Assembly: GCA_910584595.1 (NCBI GenBank)
Contig: CAJUBQ010000007.1
Location: forward strand, 1-64,000
Direction of reading: 5' to 3'
DNA length: 64,000 bases
Source of the DNA: an uncultured Eubacterium sp.
GTDB lineage: Bacteria > Bacillota > Clostridia > Lachnospirales > Lachnospiraceae
In this document: one piece after another, positions 29,077 through 38,299 of the stretch
Layout: every line of letters begins with the position of its first letter
Numbering within the stretch: the stretch's first letter is position 1
The notes under the pieces: generated by a model
The model's input: the letters and a program-made list of their open reading frames with translations, nothing else
Told to the model about the DNA's origin: nothing
The model's database searches: none
Position numbers and translations under genes: made by a program

Positions 29077-29442
29077 TTATTTTAATGTAACCTTAGCGCC
29101 TTCAGCTTCCAGTTTTGCTTTCAATTCTTCTGCAGAAGCCTTATCAGCCTGCTCTTTTACAACCTTCGGAGCATTGTCTACAACTTCTTTTGCTTCCTTC
29201 AAGCCCAGACCTGTAGCTTCACGAACTACTTTAATAACTTTAACTTTGTTCGGGCCAACTTCTGTCAGCTCTACGTCAAATTCTGTCTTCTCTTCTGCTG
29301 CTTCTGCTGCGCCGCCTGCTGCTGCAACAACAACGCCTGCTGCTGCAGATACGCCGAATTCTTCTTCACATGCTTTTACTAAGTCATTTAACTCTAATAC
29401 GGTTAAGCCTTTGATTACCTCAATGATCTCAGCTGTAGTCAT
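29077..29442 (-). CDS. rplL: 50S ribosomal protein L7/L12
   Basis: 121 aa. N-terminal dimerisation domain ([20 protein letters not shown]), the Ala-rich hinge ([18 protein letters not shown]), and the C-terminal factor-binding domain ([20 protein letters not shown]). It recruits translation factors to the ribosomal stalk. 45 nt after rplJ and preceded by AGGAGG. Confidence 0.98.
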   Translation of the reverse strand: MTTAEIIEVIKGLTVLELNDLVKACEEEFGVSAAAGVVVAAAGGAAEAAEEKTEFDVELTEVGPNKVKVIKVVREATGLGLKEAKEVVDNAPKVVKEQADKASAEELKAKLEAEGAKVTLK

Positions 29443-29487
29443 TTTTATTTCCTCCTGATTTTTACGATTCTTTATTCTTTCACAATT

Positions 29488-30033
29488 TTAAGCTTCTGCC
29501 GGAGCTTCCTCTGTTGAAGCTTCAGCCTCTGCCGGAGCAGCTTCTCCTTCGCCATCCTTCTCTGCAATCTGTTTGATAACACGAGCAAAGTTGGTAATTG
29601 GAGACTGGAAGCTTCCAAGCAGTCTGGACAGTAATTCTTCTCTGGACGGAATGCTTGAAATCTCTTTCATTGCTTCCGTATCATAGAAGTTGCCTTCTAC
29701 AACGCCGGCTTTAATTTCCAACGCCGGAGCTGTCTTTGCAAATTTTGCAAGAATTCTAGCCGGAGCTGTCGCATCATCTTTCGAAATAGCGATAGCGTTC
29801 GGCCCTTCCAGAGAATCTGTAAGGCTTTCGAACTCTGTACCTTTAAAAGCAAAATTCATCAATGTATTTTTGTATACCTTGTACGTAATACCAGCTTCTC
29901 TTAACTCTTTACGAAGCTGTGTATCCTGTGCAACGGTAAGGCCGCGGTAATCAACGATTACAACAGACTGGGCGTCTTTGATATTATCAGCAATTTCCTG
30001 CACGATCGGCTGCTTCAATTCTACTTTTGCCAC
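29488..30033 (-). CDS. rplJ: 50S ribosomal protein L10
   Basis: 181 aa with GTG start at 30033 after GGAGGTG. Contains VVIVDYRGLTVAQDTQLRKE, the L10 N-terminal RNA-binding domain, and KVYKNTLMNFAF. The C-terminus carries an acidic, Ala/Glu-rich extension (GEGEAAPAEAEAS) beyond the L12-binding helix. It anchors L12 dimers and autoregulates the operon through the leader upstream. Confidence 0.97.
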   Translation of the reverse strand: MAKVELKQPIVQEIADNIKDAQSVVIVDYRGLTVAQDTQLRKELREAGITYKVYKNTLMNFAFKGTEFESLTDSLEGPNAIAISKDDATAPARILAKFAKTAPALEIKAGVVEGNFYDTEAMKEISSIPSREELLSRLLGSFQSPITNFARVIKQIAEKDGEGEAAPAEAEASTEEAPAEA

Positions 30034-30090
30034 GAATGAGCACCTCCTTCATTTATTTTTATTGCTCAGTTCCGAGTTATTCTAATAAAC

Positions 30091-30200
30091 AATAAGCCTC
30101 TCTGAAAGACAGAGAGGCTTATTATCACGTTCACATCTGAAATAAACTCCTCGGCAGGCCATCTCTGTTACGCCATACGGCACCTGCTGTCTTCGGCAAT
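30091..30200 (-). ncRNA. Ribosomal L10 leader (autoregulatory)
   Basis: Between the promoter at 30210-30238 and rplJ. On the minus strand the sequence includes GACAGCAGGTGCCG and GGCCTGCCGAGG, the kink-turn region of L10 leaders, and ends in a 14-bp hairpin AATAAGCCTCTCTG / CAGAGAGGCTTATT (30123-30091) as a terminator. L10(L12)4 binding would favour termination. Confidence 0.8.
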
Positions 30201-30209
30201 ATGCTACAC

Positions 30210-30238
30210 ATTATAATATCATTATGATCTATTGTCAA
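30210..30238 (-). promoter_or_regulatory. Sigma-A promoter of rplJL
   Basis: Perfect TTGACA (30238-30233), 17-nt spacer and TATAAT (30215-30210) on the minus strand, starting just after the rplA stop. Confidence 0.9.
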
Positions 30239-30241
30239 CAA

Positions 30242-30937
30242 TTATTTTACAAGACTTGCAGTATTAATCTTCACGCCAGGACCCATAGTACAAGCTACTG
30301 TACAGCTTCTGAGATACTGGCCTTTTAATGCGCTTGGTCTTGCTTTAATAACTGCATCCATAAGGCTCTGGAAGTTGTCCGCCAACTGTTCTTCTGTAAA
30401 GGATGCTTTTCCAATCGGCACATGGATAATATTTGCCTTGTCTAATCTATACTCAATCTTACCGGCTTTAATATCGTTAATAGCTTTTGTAACATCCATC
30501 GTTACGGTACCGGCTTTTGGGTTTGGCATCAAGCCTTTTGGTCCGAGCACACGTCCCAGACGTCCAACAACACCCATCATATCAGGCGTAGCTACAACAA
30601 CATCAAAATCCAGCCAGCCGTCGTTTTGAATCTTCGGAATCAGTTCTTCTCCGCCTACATGGTCTGCACCTGCAGCCTGCGCTTCATCTAACTTCACGCC
30701 CTTTGCAAATACAAGCACCTTAACGGATTTACCGGTTCCGTGAGGCAGTACAACCGCGCCACGAACCTGCTGTTCTGCATGACGTCCGTCACATCCGGTT
30801 TTGATATGCACTTCAATCGTTTCATCAAATTTTGAAGTTGCTGTCTTCTTAGCGAGTGCAAGCGCTTCAGCAGACTCGTACAGTTTTGCCTTGTCTACCT
30901 GCTTTGCAAGCTCCTGATACTTCTTACTTCTTTTCAT
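30242..30937 (-). CDS. rplA: 50S ribosomal protein L1
   Basis: 231 aa from the ATG at 30937 ([20 protein letters not shown]) preceded by AGGAGG; the longer frame to 30982 is discarded. Conserved segments include [20 protein letters not shown] and the C-terminal [16 protein letters not shown]. It forms the mobile L1 stalk. Second gene of the rplK-rplA pair. Confidence 0.97.
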   Translation of the reverse strand: MKRSKKYQELAKQVDKAKLYESAEALALAKKTATSKFDETIEVHIKTGCDGRHAEQQVRGAVVLPHGTGKSVKVLVFAKGVKLDEAQAAGADHVGGEELIPKIQNDGWLDFDVVVATPDMMGVVGRLGRVLGPKGLMPNPKAGTVTMDVTKAINDIKAGKIEYRLDKANIIHVPIGKASFTEEQLADNFQSLMDAVIKARPSALKGQYLRSCTVACTMGPGVKINTASLVK

Positions 30938-31036
30938 TTCATTACCTCCTAGTGGTTTTAGCGGGAAGTCCTCCCCTCCCACGATAAAGTATTAAATTTG
31001 TCTTAAATTATTTGCCTAAGTCTTTTTTCACATTTG

Positions 31037-31462
31037 TTACTGTTCTACCTGAACACCCATACTTCTTGCCGTACCGGCAATCATGCTCATTGCAGCTTCC
31101 AGAGATGCTGCGTTTAAATCAGGCATTTTCTGTTCAGCAATTTCCTGCAGTTTTGCTTTGGAAATCGTAGCCACCTTGTCTTTGTTCGGCACAGCTGAAC
31201 CGCTCTTAATGTTACATGCTTTTTTGATTAATACAGCTGCAGGCGGCGTCTTAGTAATAAAACTGAAACTGCGGTCTGCATACACAGTAATAACTACAGG
31301 TATAATTGTATCTCCCTGATCTGCTGTTCTTGCATTAAACTGTTTTGTAAATTCCACGATATTTACACCGTGTTGGCCAAGTGCAGGACCAACAGGTGGC
31401 GCCGGAGTTGCTTTTCCGGCTGGAATCTGTAATTTTATATATCCTTCTACTTTCTTTGCCAT
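31037..31462 (-). CDS. rplK: 50S ribosomal protein L11
   Basis: 141 aa, standard length. Starts [20 protein letters not shown], with the [20 protein letters not shown] motif and C-terminal [12 protein letters not shown]. It forms the GTPase-associated centre with 23S rRNA. Follows nusG by 32 nt with an AGGAGG SD. Confidence 0.98.
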   Translation of the reverse strand: MAKKVEGYIKLQIPAGKATPAPPVGPALGQHGVNIVEFTKQFNARTADQGDTIIPVVITVYADRSFSFITKTPPAAVLIKKACNIKSGSAVPNKDKVATISKAKLQEIAEQKMPDLNAASLEAAMSMIAGTARSMGVQVEQ

Positions 31463-31494
31463 TTTGGTTGCCTCCTAAACGTTTGATAGCTTGT

Positions 31495-32010
31495 CTATAG
31501 CTTCTTTACTTCTGCGAAACTTATTTCTACCGGCGTTTCGCGGCCGAATAAATCGACATTGATCGTCACAATCTGCTTACTGTGGTTCATACTCTGAATG
31601 ACGCCGACCGTATCTTTCCAGACACCGCCGATTACCGTGACAGTATCACCTTCTTCAAAATCTACTACCACTTCCTCAGACTTGATTCCCAATGGCCACA
31701 TCTCGGCTTCCGTGAGCGGTACCGGCTTTGATCCCGGACCTACAAATCCGGTCACTCCCCTGGTATTTCTGACAACGTACCAAGTGTCATCATTCATCAC
31801 CATGTTAATGAGTACGTAGCCCGGAAACATCTTCTTTTGAACCTGCTTTTTCGCACCATTCTTCAATTCAACAACTTCCTGCATCGGAACTCTGACTTCA
31901 AGAATCTGATCTTCAAGATGTCTGTTTTCAATTGTCTTATCAATGTTCGCCTTGACCTTATTCTCATAACCGGAATAGGTATGAACGACATACCAGTTCG
32001 TTTCTGCCAT
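31495..32010 (-). CDS. nusG: Transcription termination/antitermination factor NusG
   Basis: 171 aa. NGN domain: NWYVVHTYSGYENKVKANID, KMFPGYVLINMVMNDDTWYV, GVTGFVGPGSKPVPL. C-terminal KOW domain: FEEGDTVTVIGGVWKDTVGV. It modulates RNA polymerase pausing. In the rpmG-secE-nusG-rplK operon, 12 nt after secE. Confidence 0.97.
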   Translation of the reverse strand: MAETNWYVVHTYSGYENKVKANIDKTIENRHLEDQILEVRVPMQEVVELKNGAKKQVQKKMFPGYVLINMVMNDDTWYVVRNTRGVTGFVGPGSKPVPLTEAEMWPLGIKSEEVVVDFEEGDTVTVIGGVWKDTVGVIQSMNHSKQIVTINVDLFGRETPVEISFAEVKKL

Positions 32011-32022
32011 CCTCGCTCCTCC

Positions 32023-32229
32023 TTATAAATTCACCAGGAAATCAACACCATACTGAATAATAAAATCCAGCAGAGCAATAATCACACCTAAAATGACTGA
32101 TACTATGACAACTGCTGTTGTCTCTTTGGCAAGCTGTTCTTTTGTCGGCCACATAATTTTCGAAAATTCGGCCTTAAGACCGGTAAACCAGTCCGACTTT
32201 TGGGTTTCTATCTCTTTTTCTTTTCCCAT
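32023..32229 (-). CDS. secE: Protein translocase subunit SecE
   Basis: 68 aa with one transmembrane helix near the C-terminus (AVVIVSVILGVIIALLDFII) and the amphipathic region WFTGLKAEFSKIMWPTKEQL, the SecE signature. Essential membrane part of SecYEG. Between rpmG and nusG as usual. Confidence 0.95.
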   Translation of the reverse strand: MGKEKEIETQKSDWFTGLKAEFSKIMWPTKEQLAKETTAVVIVSVILGVIIALLDFIIQYGVDFLVNL

Positions 32230-32259
32230 CTACTTGTCACTTCCTTTGCTCAATCCGAA

Positions 32260-32409
32260 TTATTTGGTTTCCTTGTGTAAAGTATGCTTTCTGCAAAATC
32301 TGCAATACTTTTTGGTTTCCATTCGATCCGGATGAGTTTTCTTTTCCTTCGTCATGTTGTAATTACGCTGCTTGCATTCTGTACATGCCAATGTAATTCT
32401 TGTGCGCAC
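32260..32409 (-). CDS. rpmG: 50S ribosomal protein L33
   Basis: 49 aa, starting at the GTG at 32409 ([20 protein letters not shown]) behind GGAGGTGGAAGTT, ending LHKETK. Two CxxC pairs (CTEC and CRFC) mark the zinc-binding form of L33. First gene of the secE-nusG operon. A shorter frame inside is not separate. Confidence 0.95.
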   Translation of the reverse strand: MRTRITLACTECKQRNYNMTKEKKTHPDRMETKKYCRFCRKHTLHKETK

Positions 32410-32477
32410 AACTTCCACCTCCATAAAATTCTTTTAATTTTAGGCATAAAAAAAAGACCTACTTCCATCGCCCACTT

Positions 32478-32506
32478 AGAATAGCACGATTATGCCCGTT
32501 CGTCAA
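32478..32506 (-). promoter_or_regulatory. Sigma-A promoter of rpmG-secE-nusG-rplKA
   Basis: TTGACG (32506-32501), 17-nt spacer, TATTCT (32483-32478) on the minus strand, about 70 nt upstream of the rpmG start. Confidence 0.7.
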
Positions 32507-32540
32507 CAGATTTCTGAAAAAATTTATATTATCTGCTATA

Positions 32541-32568
32541 TAAAGCAATCCATAAAACTCTCCGATAT
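32541..32568 (+). promoter_or_regulatory. Sigma-28 (SigD/FliA-type) promoter of the FlxA-like gene
   Basis: TAAA (32541-32544), 17 nt, then CCGATAT (32562-32568), close to the motility sigma factor consensus TAAA-N15-GCCGATAT. It points to the coiled-coil gene 79 nt downstream. Confidence 0.65.
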
Positions 32569-32646
32569 TAATATATAATATCTTACAATTATCTTTGTGA
32601 CGTAGTGGGAAAAGGATTTCAAATATTTTTATCAAGGAGGAAAAAA

Positions 32647-33369
32647 ATGAGCATAACAGGGATTCGTTCTGTAAGTGGTGACATCAGTGTAAAAAAATCC
32701 TCAAACGATAGTTATGAAACAAATATTAAAAAGCAAATTCATACGTTAGAGGAGAAAATGAAAGCCATTTCCAATGATGATGAAAAACCGGCAGAACAAA
32801 AAACAAAGGAAAAGCAAGCTGCGCAAGAACAATTGCAAAACTTAAATCAAGAGTTAAGAGAGTATCAGATACGCAAACAACAGGAAGAAGCCGCAAAAAA
32901 GCAGGAGGCCATCAAAGAAGCTCTTTCAGACGCCAGTCAGCCACAGGCGGACACTTTATCTGCCGGATTAGATGCATCCGAAACAGGTGTGATGGTAACG
33001 CTTTCTTCCACTCACGAACAACTGTCCGGCATGGTACGTCTGAGAAACGATCTGCAAGGGAAGCAGCGAACGGCGGAAACAGAAGAAGAAAAAGCTGATC
33101 TTGAAAAAAAGATTAATAATCTTTCCCGGGGAATCGGCAAAAAAATGTCTGCTGCAAGCGATACAATATCAGATCATCAAAAAACGGTCCGAAAAGAAGA
33201 CGACAACAAACAGCCAAAAACTGAATATGGCGCTAAATATGGTAAAGAAGAAGTTTTTTGGGCAGACGCAAAACCAATCGAAAAAAATAAATCCGCAGCT
33301 GCGGCAGACAAGCCTTTGCTAAATAATAAAAACAGACCTTTCGACAATATTTCATATGTCATAAAATAA
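32647..33369 (+). CDS. FlxA-like coiled-coil protein
   Basis: 240 aa from the ATG at 32647, after AAGGAGG; the ORF could extend to 32605 but without an SD. A heptad-rich segment (residues about 25-90: KKQIHTLEEKMKAISNDDEK, then KEKQAAQEQLQNLNQELREY) resembles the FlxA family, small motility-regulated proteins of unknown role. No signal peptide or membrane helix; charged throughout. A sigma-28-like promoter precedes it, supporting a motility regulon. The identity as FlxA-like is from pattern only. Confidence 0.6.
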   Translation: MSITGIRSVSGDISVKKSSNDSYETNIKKQIHTLEEKMKAISNDDEKPAEQKTKEKQAAQEQLQNLNQELREYQIRKQQEEAAKKQEAIKEALSDASQPQADTLSAGLDASETGVMVTLSSTHEQLSGMVRLRNDLQGKQRTAETEEEKADLEKKINNLSRGIGKKMSAASDTISDHQKTVRKEDDNKQPKTEYGAKYGKEEVFWADAKPIEKNKSAAAADKPLLNNKNRPFDNISYVIK

Positions 33370-33543
33370 ATTATTCACAGTTCCTTAGAAGATCTTACCG
33401 TTCATATTTTCTGAATACAATATATGACTGCATCAAATTATCTGCAACAGCCGTATATTGTGTTCAGAAACATCATATTTTCTCCTATTACATGGTCTTT
33501 CCAAAAAATGAGTAAAAAAATGCAACTTTTTTCCAACTGAATC

Positions 33544-33571
33544 TAATGTAATCAGATTATTTTCCGATAAT
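33544..33571 (+). promoter_or_regulatory. Sigma-28-like promoter of the FliD-like gene
   Basis: TAAT (33544-33547), 16 nt, then CCGATAAT (33564-33571), one step away from the TAAA / CCGATAT consensus. 71 nt upstream of the gene start. Nothing else is seen in 33370-33543. Confidence 0.55.
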
Positions 33572-33641
33572 CATATAAATGGATTTATTATGCCCATACA
33601 GTTTCGGCTGTAATTTCATGGAAGAAAGGAGGGGCTTTTTT

Positions 33642-34949
33642 ATGGCACTAGCAATTGGCTCTGCTTATGATTATTATTTAAAAACCTATGGTTCACAGCA
33701 AACATCACGTTATGACTCCCATAGGAAGGAAGACTTGCGCGATACCGTTAACAAGATCAAGATATTAAATAAAGAATCTCCTCTGTATAAGGTCAGAATG
33801 TCCGGCGATGTACAAAAATATGCCATCGACATTAAAGAAAGCGCAAGAAATATTAAAAATATTGTGGCAGCTTTTTCAGAAAGCGAACAAGGCATTGGCG
33901 CAGCTTTCCAAAAAAAGATTGCGGCTTCCAGCAACCCGGATGCAGCGACTGCAGTTTATATTGGCGACAGTTCGTCTTTAACTACTAATGATGGATTTGA
34001 ACTGGAAATCATGCAGCTTGCTTCTCCACAGACAAACGTTGGAAACTTCCTAAAACGTGATGAATACGATTTCCTGCCGGGCAGCTATTCTTTTGATTTG
34101 AACATGAATGCAAACTCCTACGAATTCCAGTATAATATTAACGTTGGCGATACAAATGGCGACGTTCTCTTTAAGCTGGCTCGACTCGTAAACAATGCTC
34201 ATATCGGCCTAAAGGCAGATATTTTAAACGGCTCGCAGGACATGGCTTCTTTACGTCTGGAATCCAAACAAACAGGTCTTTCCCCACAGGAAAGTTCATT
34301 ATTTAAAATTATTCCGGAAAACACGCATGAGTCAAAACAGGCCATGCAGATTCTTGGCATTGACGTTGTAGCCGCAATGGCGGAAAATTCTTCATTCCTG
34401 TTAAACGGGACGAAGCATAGCTCGTATTCCAATACTTTTACGATCAATAATACATTTTCCGTCACACTGAATAACACGACTCCTAAAAATGAACCGGTAA
34501 CGATTGGTTTTAAACCTGGTTCTGAGGCATTGACAGATGATGTACAGTCATTAGTAGATTCTTTTAATTCTATGATACAGATTGCTGACGAGCATTCCGA
34601 TATGCCTTCATCCAATGAAAAATTACTAAAGGATATGGGAAATGTGGCCAAAACATTTTCTTCCTCGTTTTCCCCATTTGGTTTGTCGGTATCAGAAAAA
34701 GGAATTATCAGCGTTGACCGGGAAAAATTAACAGAATCCGTTCTGTCTGAAGATGCAGACCAAACGATTGGCGTTTTAAATCGTTTTAAAGACGCCATTG
34801 GGCACAAAGCGGACGAAGCTTCCTTGGACCCAATGAACTATGTGAAAAAAATACTTGTTGCTTACAAAAACCCGAATTCAACAAAAAATTTTGTATGCCC
34901 ATACATCTCATCTGTTTATTCCGGTATGATGGTAGACCGGATTTGTTAA
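33642..34949 (+). CDS. FliD-like flagellar cap protein, divergent
   Basis: 435 aa from the ATG at 33642, after AAAGGAGGGG. Central part has FliD features: FELEIMQLASPQTNVGNFL, then a beta-rich segment, SSFLLNGTKHSSYSNTFTIN, VTLNNTTPKNEPVTIGFKPG, and VQSLVDSFNSMIQIADEHSD. FliD caps the flagellar filament and aids flagellin folding. It lacks the usual N-terminal GLASGLDTDSIV-type start, and ends with two cysteines (FVCPYISSVYSGMMVDRIC) instead of the classic coiled coil. The sigma-28-like promoter and the nearby flagellin support a motility role. Confidence 0.65.
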   Translation: MALAIGSAYDYYLKTYGSQQTSRYDSHRKEDLRDTVNKIKILNKESPLYKVRMSGDVQKYAIDIKESARNIKNIVAAFSESEQGIGAAFQKKIAASSNPDAATAVYIGDSSSLTTNDGFELEIMQLASPQTNVGNFLKRDEYDFLPGSYSFDLNMNANSYEFQYNINVGDTNGDVLFKLARLVNNAHIGLKADILNGSQDMASLRLESKQTGLSPQESSLFKIIPENTHESKQAMQILGIDVVAAMAENSSFLLNGTKHSSYSNTFTINNTFSVTLNNTTPKNEPVTIGFKPGSEALTDDVQSLVDSFNSMIQIADEHSDMPSSNEKLLKDMGNVAKTFSSSFSPFGLSVSEKGIISVDREKLTESVLSEDADQTIGVLNRFKDAIGHKADEASLDPMNYVKKILVAYKNPNSTKNFVCPYISSVYSGMMVDRIC

Positions 34950-35013
34950 AGTGGCATTCTCACAAGAATTTATATTTAAATTTATCTTTTCAAATTTATT
35001 GCGCAATAAAAGC

Positions 35014-35068
35014 CATAATATCTGCTCCCATATATAAAACAGATCAGATATTGTGGTTTTGTTGTTTT
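35014..35068 (+). terminator. Terminator after the FliD-like gene
   Basis: CATAATATCTG (35014-35024) and CAGATATTGTG (35045-35055) pair over 11 bp (one G-U), followed by a T-rich tail GTTTTGTTGTTTT. Confidence 0.7.
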
Positions 35069-35206
35069 ATTATTGTTTTATAAATCTATAAAATCCGGTA
35101 TCCATCCTATTCCAAAAATATCTTTACAATTATATCGGCATGTATTACTATATCTTTGCAGGATGCGAATACAAAAACATATATCGATTACGAAAGGAAA
35201 TGCATT

Positions 35207-35638
35207 ATGAATCAGTTGAAGACTTTACGGAAACAACGCAATATATCCCAGGCAGATATTGCAAACGAACTCGGTATAAAGCCGGCTGCTGTTTCAAAAT
35301 ATGAGACAGGACGTGTTCCTTTATCTGAAGATTCCATTGAAAAACTTTGCGCTATGCTGCATGTATCAGCAGATGAATTACTGGGCCTTCCAACAGCTTC
35401 CCATACAGCCGCTTCCGAAAAAACATCTGTGCATTCAAAAGCCGCCGGCCAGATTTATCCTGCCTCTGTCTCACTGGAAGATTATTTACTTACACTCCTT
35501 AATACCATTGCAAAGCAGAAAAAACAAATGGACCAGACCATCCGTAATTTGCATTTATGCGGAATCCCAAAAGCTACCATTGCACGCGTAACCGCTATTA
35601 GTGAATCCGAAATACAAAAGCTGCTGGACACAATGTAA
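35207..35638 (+). CDS. XRE-family transcriptional regulator
   Basis: 143 aa from the ATG at 35207, after AAAGGAAA. N-terminal HTH_3 reads LRKQRNISQADIANELGIKP then AAVSKYETGRVPLSEDSI, the standard Cro/CI-type fold. The C-terminal part ends ATIARVTAISESEIQKLL, a second HTH-like segment, after a Ser/Ala-rich linker. It lies alone between the FliD-like gene and the convergent glycosyltransferase genes, so it may regulate this island; the target is unknown. Confidence 0.85.
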   Translation: MNQLKTLRKQRNISQADIANELGIKPAAVSKYETGRVPLSEDSIEKLCAMLHVSADELLGLPTASHTAASEKTSVHSKAAGQIYPASVSLEDYLLTLLNTIAKQKKQMDQTIRNLHLCGIPKATIARVTAISESEIQKLLDTM

Positions 35639-35743
35639 ACAGTCCCCTGCTTCCTGTCTTTTCTCCTGTTTTTCGAGAATATATGGCAAATACATTAAGG
35701 ACTTTTGCCATGTACTGTCGAAAAACAGACAAATGACTGCAGG

Positions 35744-36937
35744 CTATTTTGTATACAATATATCATCTTGCAGCAATTGCAGCATTTTAGAAATACGATT
35801 TTGATAATTATGATTTAATTTTACTTTCTTATATCCATTTTCAGCAATTTTACATCTCTGTTCTTCATGTTCTAAATAATAGGACACCTTTTCATCCAAT
35901 TCTTGTCTGCTTTCAAATACGACCAAATCCTTATCCGGTTCAAAATACATCTCCAGCTCAGGCTGATAATTAGTGATTAAAAATCCGCCCGCTCCAAGCA
36001 CATCCCAGACTCTAAGCGGTATCCCGCTCTTAATATTAGGAATTGTAAAGTTCAGATTAATTTTACTGCCATAAAACACCTTTGGCATCTGTGTCCAATA
36101 GTCTACCGATCCCCTGTAATCAATCTTCACAAGATCATGCGTATTACTGTTTGTATAAATCGAAACCTGATGTTTTTTTACCAGTTCTAATAAATAACTG
36201 CACCTTTGTTCTTTCGCAACCTTAAATCCAAGCACAGTTGTTGCAAATATTAATCTTAAATCTGAAAAAGACCGTTTTGATTTTTCCAAACGGTAATGCC
36301 TTTCCAGCTGCATACATATATCGTCTGTCAGCAGTCTCTCCAACAAATTTCCTCCGCTGACATTCATCTGCGCCTCCATCGCACAATCCAGATATCCCTG
36401 CAGATAAGGAGGAAATGTAGGTATTAAACTGTCATATGCATTTCTTTCATACAAACTCCCTACAAAAGCTATTTCATTTTCATATAATTTTAAATCCTTT
36501 GCATTTTTTATAATATGATCGATACGGTTTGTATCCACTGCCAAAGGCAAGTGCCAAATATGTTCTACTCCAAGCTCTTTAAAAAACAAATAGCTGCTTT
36601 TATCAAACAGAAAAATATAATTACAGTCATTAAATACCGATTCGTGGTACATACTGATTAACGGACTATCACAAGACCAGGACACATACGGGATGCCAAA
36701 CTGTTCACAGGCATCCGATATCACACCAAAATAATTGATCGTAAATACAAAATCATACGATTTTTCCCTCATCATTTTTAACAGCCTGAACGTAAGCTCC
36801 TCATCTTCATCATACGACGGCAAATGCTGCTCTATAAAATCTATTTCAAATCCAAACATCCGAAACGTCTGATATACATCCAGATAATTATACGCTCTCC
36901 ATTTATACATTAAGATTCTTTTATTCTGAATTTCCAT
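35744..36937 (-). CDS. CgeB-like glycosyltransferase
   Basis: 397 aa from the ATG at 36937 (MEIQNKRILMYKWRAYNYLD), after GGAGGG; the frame to 37000 lacks an SD. N-terminal DUF3880-like portion (YVSWSCDSPLISMYHESV) and a C-terminal domain with NLNFTIPNIKSGIPLRVWDV and LGAGGFLITNYQPELEMYFE, the CgeB/Glyco_trans_1_2 signature. Likely adds sugars to flagellin or surface glycan. It is 76 nt downstream of a related gene and convergent with the XRE gene. Confidence 0.8.
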   Translation of the reverse strand: MEIQNKRILMYKWRAYNYLDVYQTFRMFGFEIDFIEQHLPSYDEDEELTFRLLKMMREKSYDFVFTINYFGVISDACEQFGIPYVSWSCDSPLISMYHESVFNDCNYIFLFDKSSYLFFKELGVEHIWHLPLAVDTNRIDHIIKNAKDLKLYENEIAFVGSLYERNAYDSLIPTFPPYLQGYLDCAMEAQMNVSGGNLLERLLTDDICMQLERHYRLEKSKRSFSDLRLIFATTVLGFKVAKEQRCSYLLELVKKHQVSIYTNSNTHDLVKIDYRGSVDYWTQMPKVFYGSKINLNFTIPNIKSGIPLRVWDVLGAGGFLITNYQPELEMYFEPDKDLVVFESRQELDEKVSYYLEHEEQRCKIAENGYKKVKLNHNYQNRISKMLQLLQDDILYTK

Positions 36938-37013
36938 ATTTCCCTCCAACTGAAAATCACTTTCCCTTCCATCCATCATACATTGAAACGCAGCCATCAC
37001 ACATTCTCTTAAA

Positions 37014-38180
37014 TTATAATAAATGCAGGTCTTTCAGCCTGTTTTTCCACATGTGATGCTCTTTTGCGGTCTGATATCCACAGTCTGCCATCGTTTGTGC
37101 ACCGTTCACGTTTGACAACAGGTCTTTCACTGCCTCGCCAAGCTCTTTCAAATTTTGTAAAGAAAACATTCTCAATTGATTGCCATCCGCAAACTGTTCC
37201 TGCATATATTCTGAAGAATCGCTTACAACTGCTGCCCCTGCCAACATTCCATTAAAAATACGGTCATGCGCTCCCCTCTTAAACCATGTCATAGTATTTA
37301 AGACCACCTTACTCTCATTCATCAACTCTAGAATCTGCATAGGAAGCAATGTTCCTCCATAAATTAAATTAGGACTTTCCCATTCACATCGATCCCATCC
37401 CAAGCCAAATACAGTCACTTGAATCCCACAATCCGTCAATGTGCGAATCATCTGCTCACGATAAAAAGAAACTGCAAGCGAATCCAAAAAACGCAGTTCC
37501 GTAATCATGTCTCCAAGCTGCTCATCATTAAATTTTAAATTAATTTCTCCTAAACACTGTTCTATAACATATTCGGTTGTACACTCAGGATTTTCTATCA
37601 ATCTCTCTAATACACTTTTCACAAATGCAAACGCATCAAACTCTTGTATCCTCCCAAGATCAGGAATCAATCCTTCTGCTGCATATCTTGACAAACCGCC
37701 TGCATACAATACATCAATTTTACGCTCTGCAACAGGTATTTTTTGTTCACGCTCCTTATGTATCTCAATTCCGGCATGTGGAAAAAATTGCACCTGCTTA
37801 ATATTCGTATAAAATCGTTTCACATAATTCACATGATTTTTATCCATACAAAGCAATACCATTTGATCCGGGGCCGTATCTAAAGCTGTTTTATAGTGAA
37901 ACGGATGATCCATCATAATATTATAAAATGGTATATGATATTGATCCCAGATATTTTTCCCATCTTCAAATTGCAGATGCAGACCTATATTATTCAGCGA
38001 AATCACCGCCGTTACCGGCTTTAGCATAAAAGCTTTTAACCGTACCATTTCATCTTCTATTTGAGCAGCATTCACTACGAGACATTCCGCATTTGCTTCT
38101 GTAAAGAGTTTCACAAATTCATCCGTATATAAATCCAAAGTGTGAATAAGTCCTCTAAAAAAAATATATCTTTTTTTCAT
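37014..38180 (-). CDS. CgeB-like glycosyltransferase
   Basis: 388 aa from the ATG at 38180 (MKKRYIFFRGLIHTLDLYTD) behind AAAGGAG; the frame to 38234 is not used. YNIMMDHPFHY and MDKNHVNYVKRFY in the N-terminal half and VVLNTMTWFKRGAHDRIFNG with MLAGAAVVSDSSEYMQEQF in the C-terminal half match CgeB-type transferases. It is divergent from the flagellin gene, with which it shares a 119-bp intergenic region, strengthening a flagellin-glycosylation idea (inference). Confidence 0.78.
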   Translation of the reverse strand: MKKRYIFFRGLIHTLDLYTDEFVKLFTEANAECLVVNAAQIEDEMVRLKAFMLKPVTAVISLNNIGLHLQFEDGKNIWDQYHIPFYNIMMDHPFHYKTALDTAPDQMVLLCMDKNHVNYVKRFYTNIKQVQFFPHAGIEIHKEREQKIPVAERKIDVLYAGGLSRYAAEGLIPDLGRIQEFDAFAFVKSVLERLIENPECTTEYVIEQCLGEINLKFNDEQLGDMITELRFLDSLAVSFYREQMIRTLTDCGIQVTVFGLGWDRCEWESPNLIYGGTLLPMQILELMNESKVVLNTMTWFKRGAHDRIFNGMLAGAAVVSDSSEYMQEQFADGNQLRMFSLQNLKELGEAVKDLLSNVNGAQTMADCGYQTAKEHHMWKNRLKDLHLL

Positions 38181-38221
38181 TTTGCGCTCCTTTTCTGATA
38201 AAATATAATTCCACGAATAAA

Positions 38222-38250
38222 TTGACAAATCCATATTTACACACTATAGT
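38222..38250 (+). promoter_or_regulatory. Sigma-A promoter of the flagellin gene
   Basis: TTGACA (38222-38227), 17-nt spacer, TATAGT (38245-38250), 49 nt before the flagellin start. No sigma-28 box is seen here, unlike the FlxA-like and FliD-like genes. Confidence 0.7.
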
Positions 38251-38299
38251 ATAAATATAGAAAACAATTTTCTAACAATAACGAAAGGGGGACGACATT

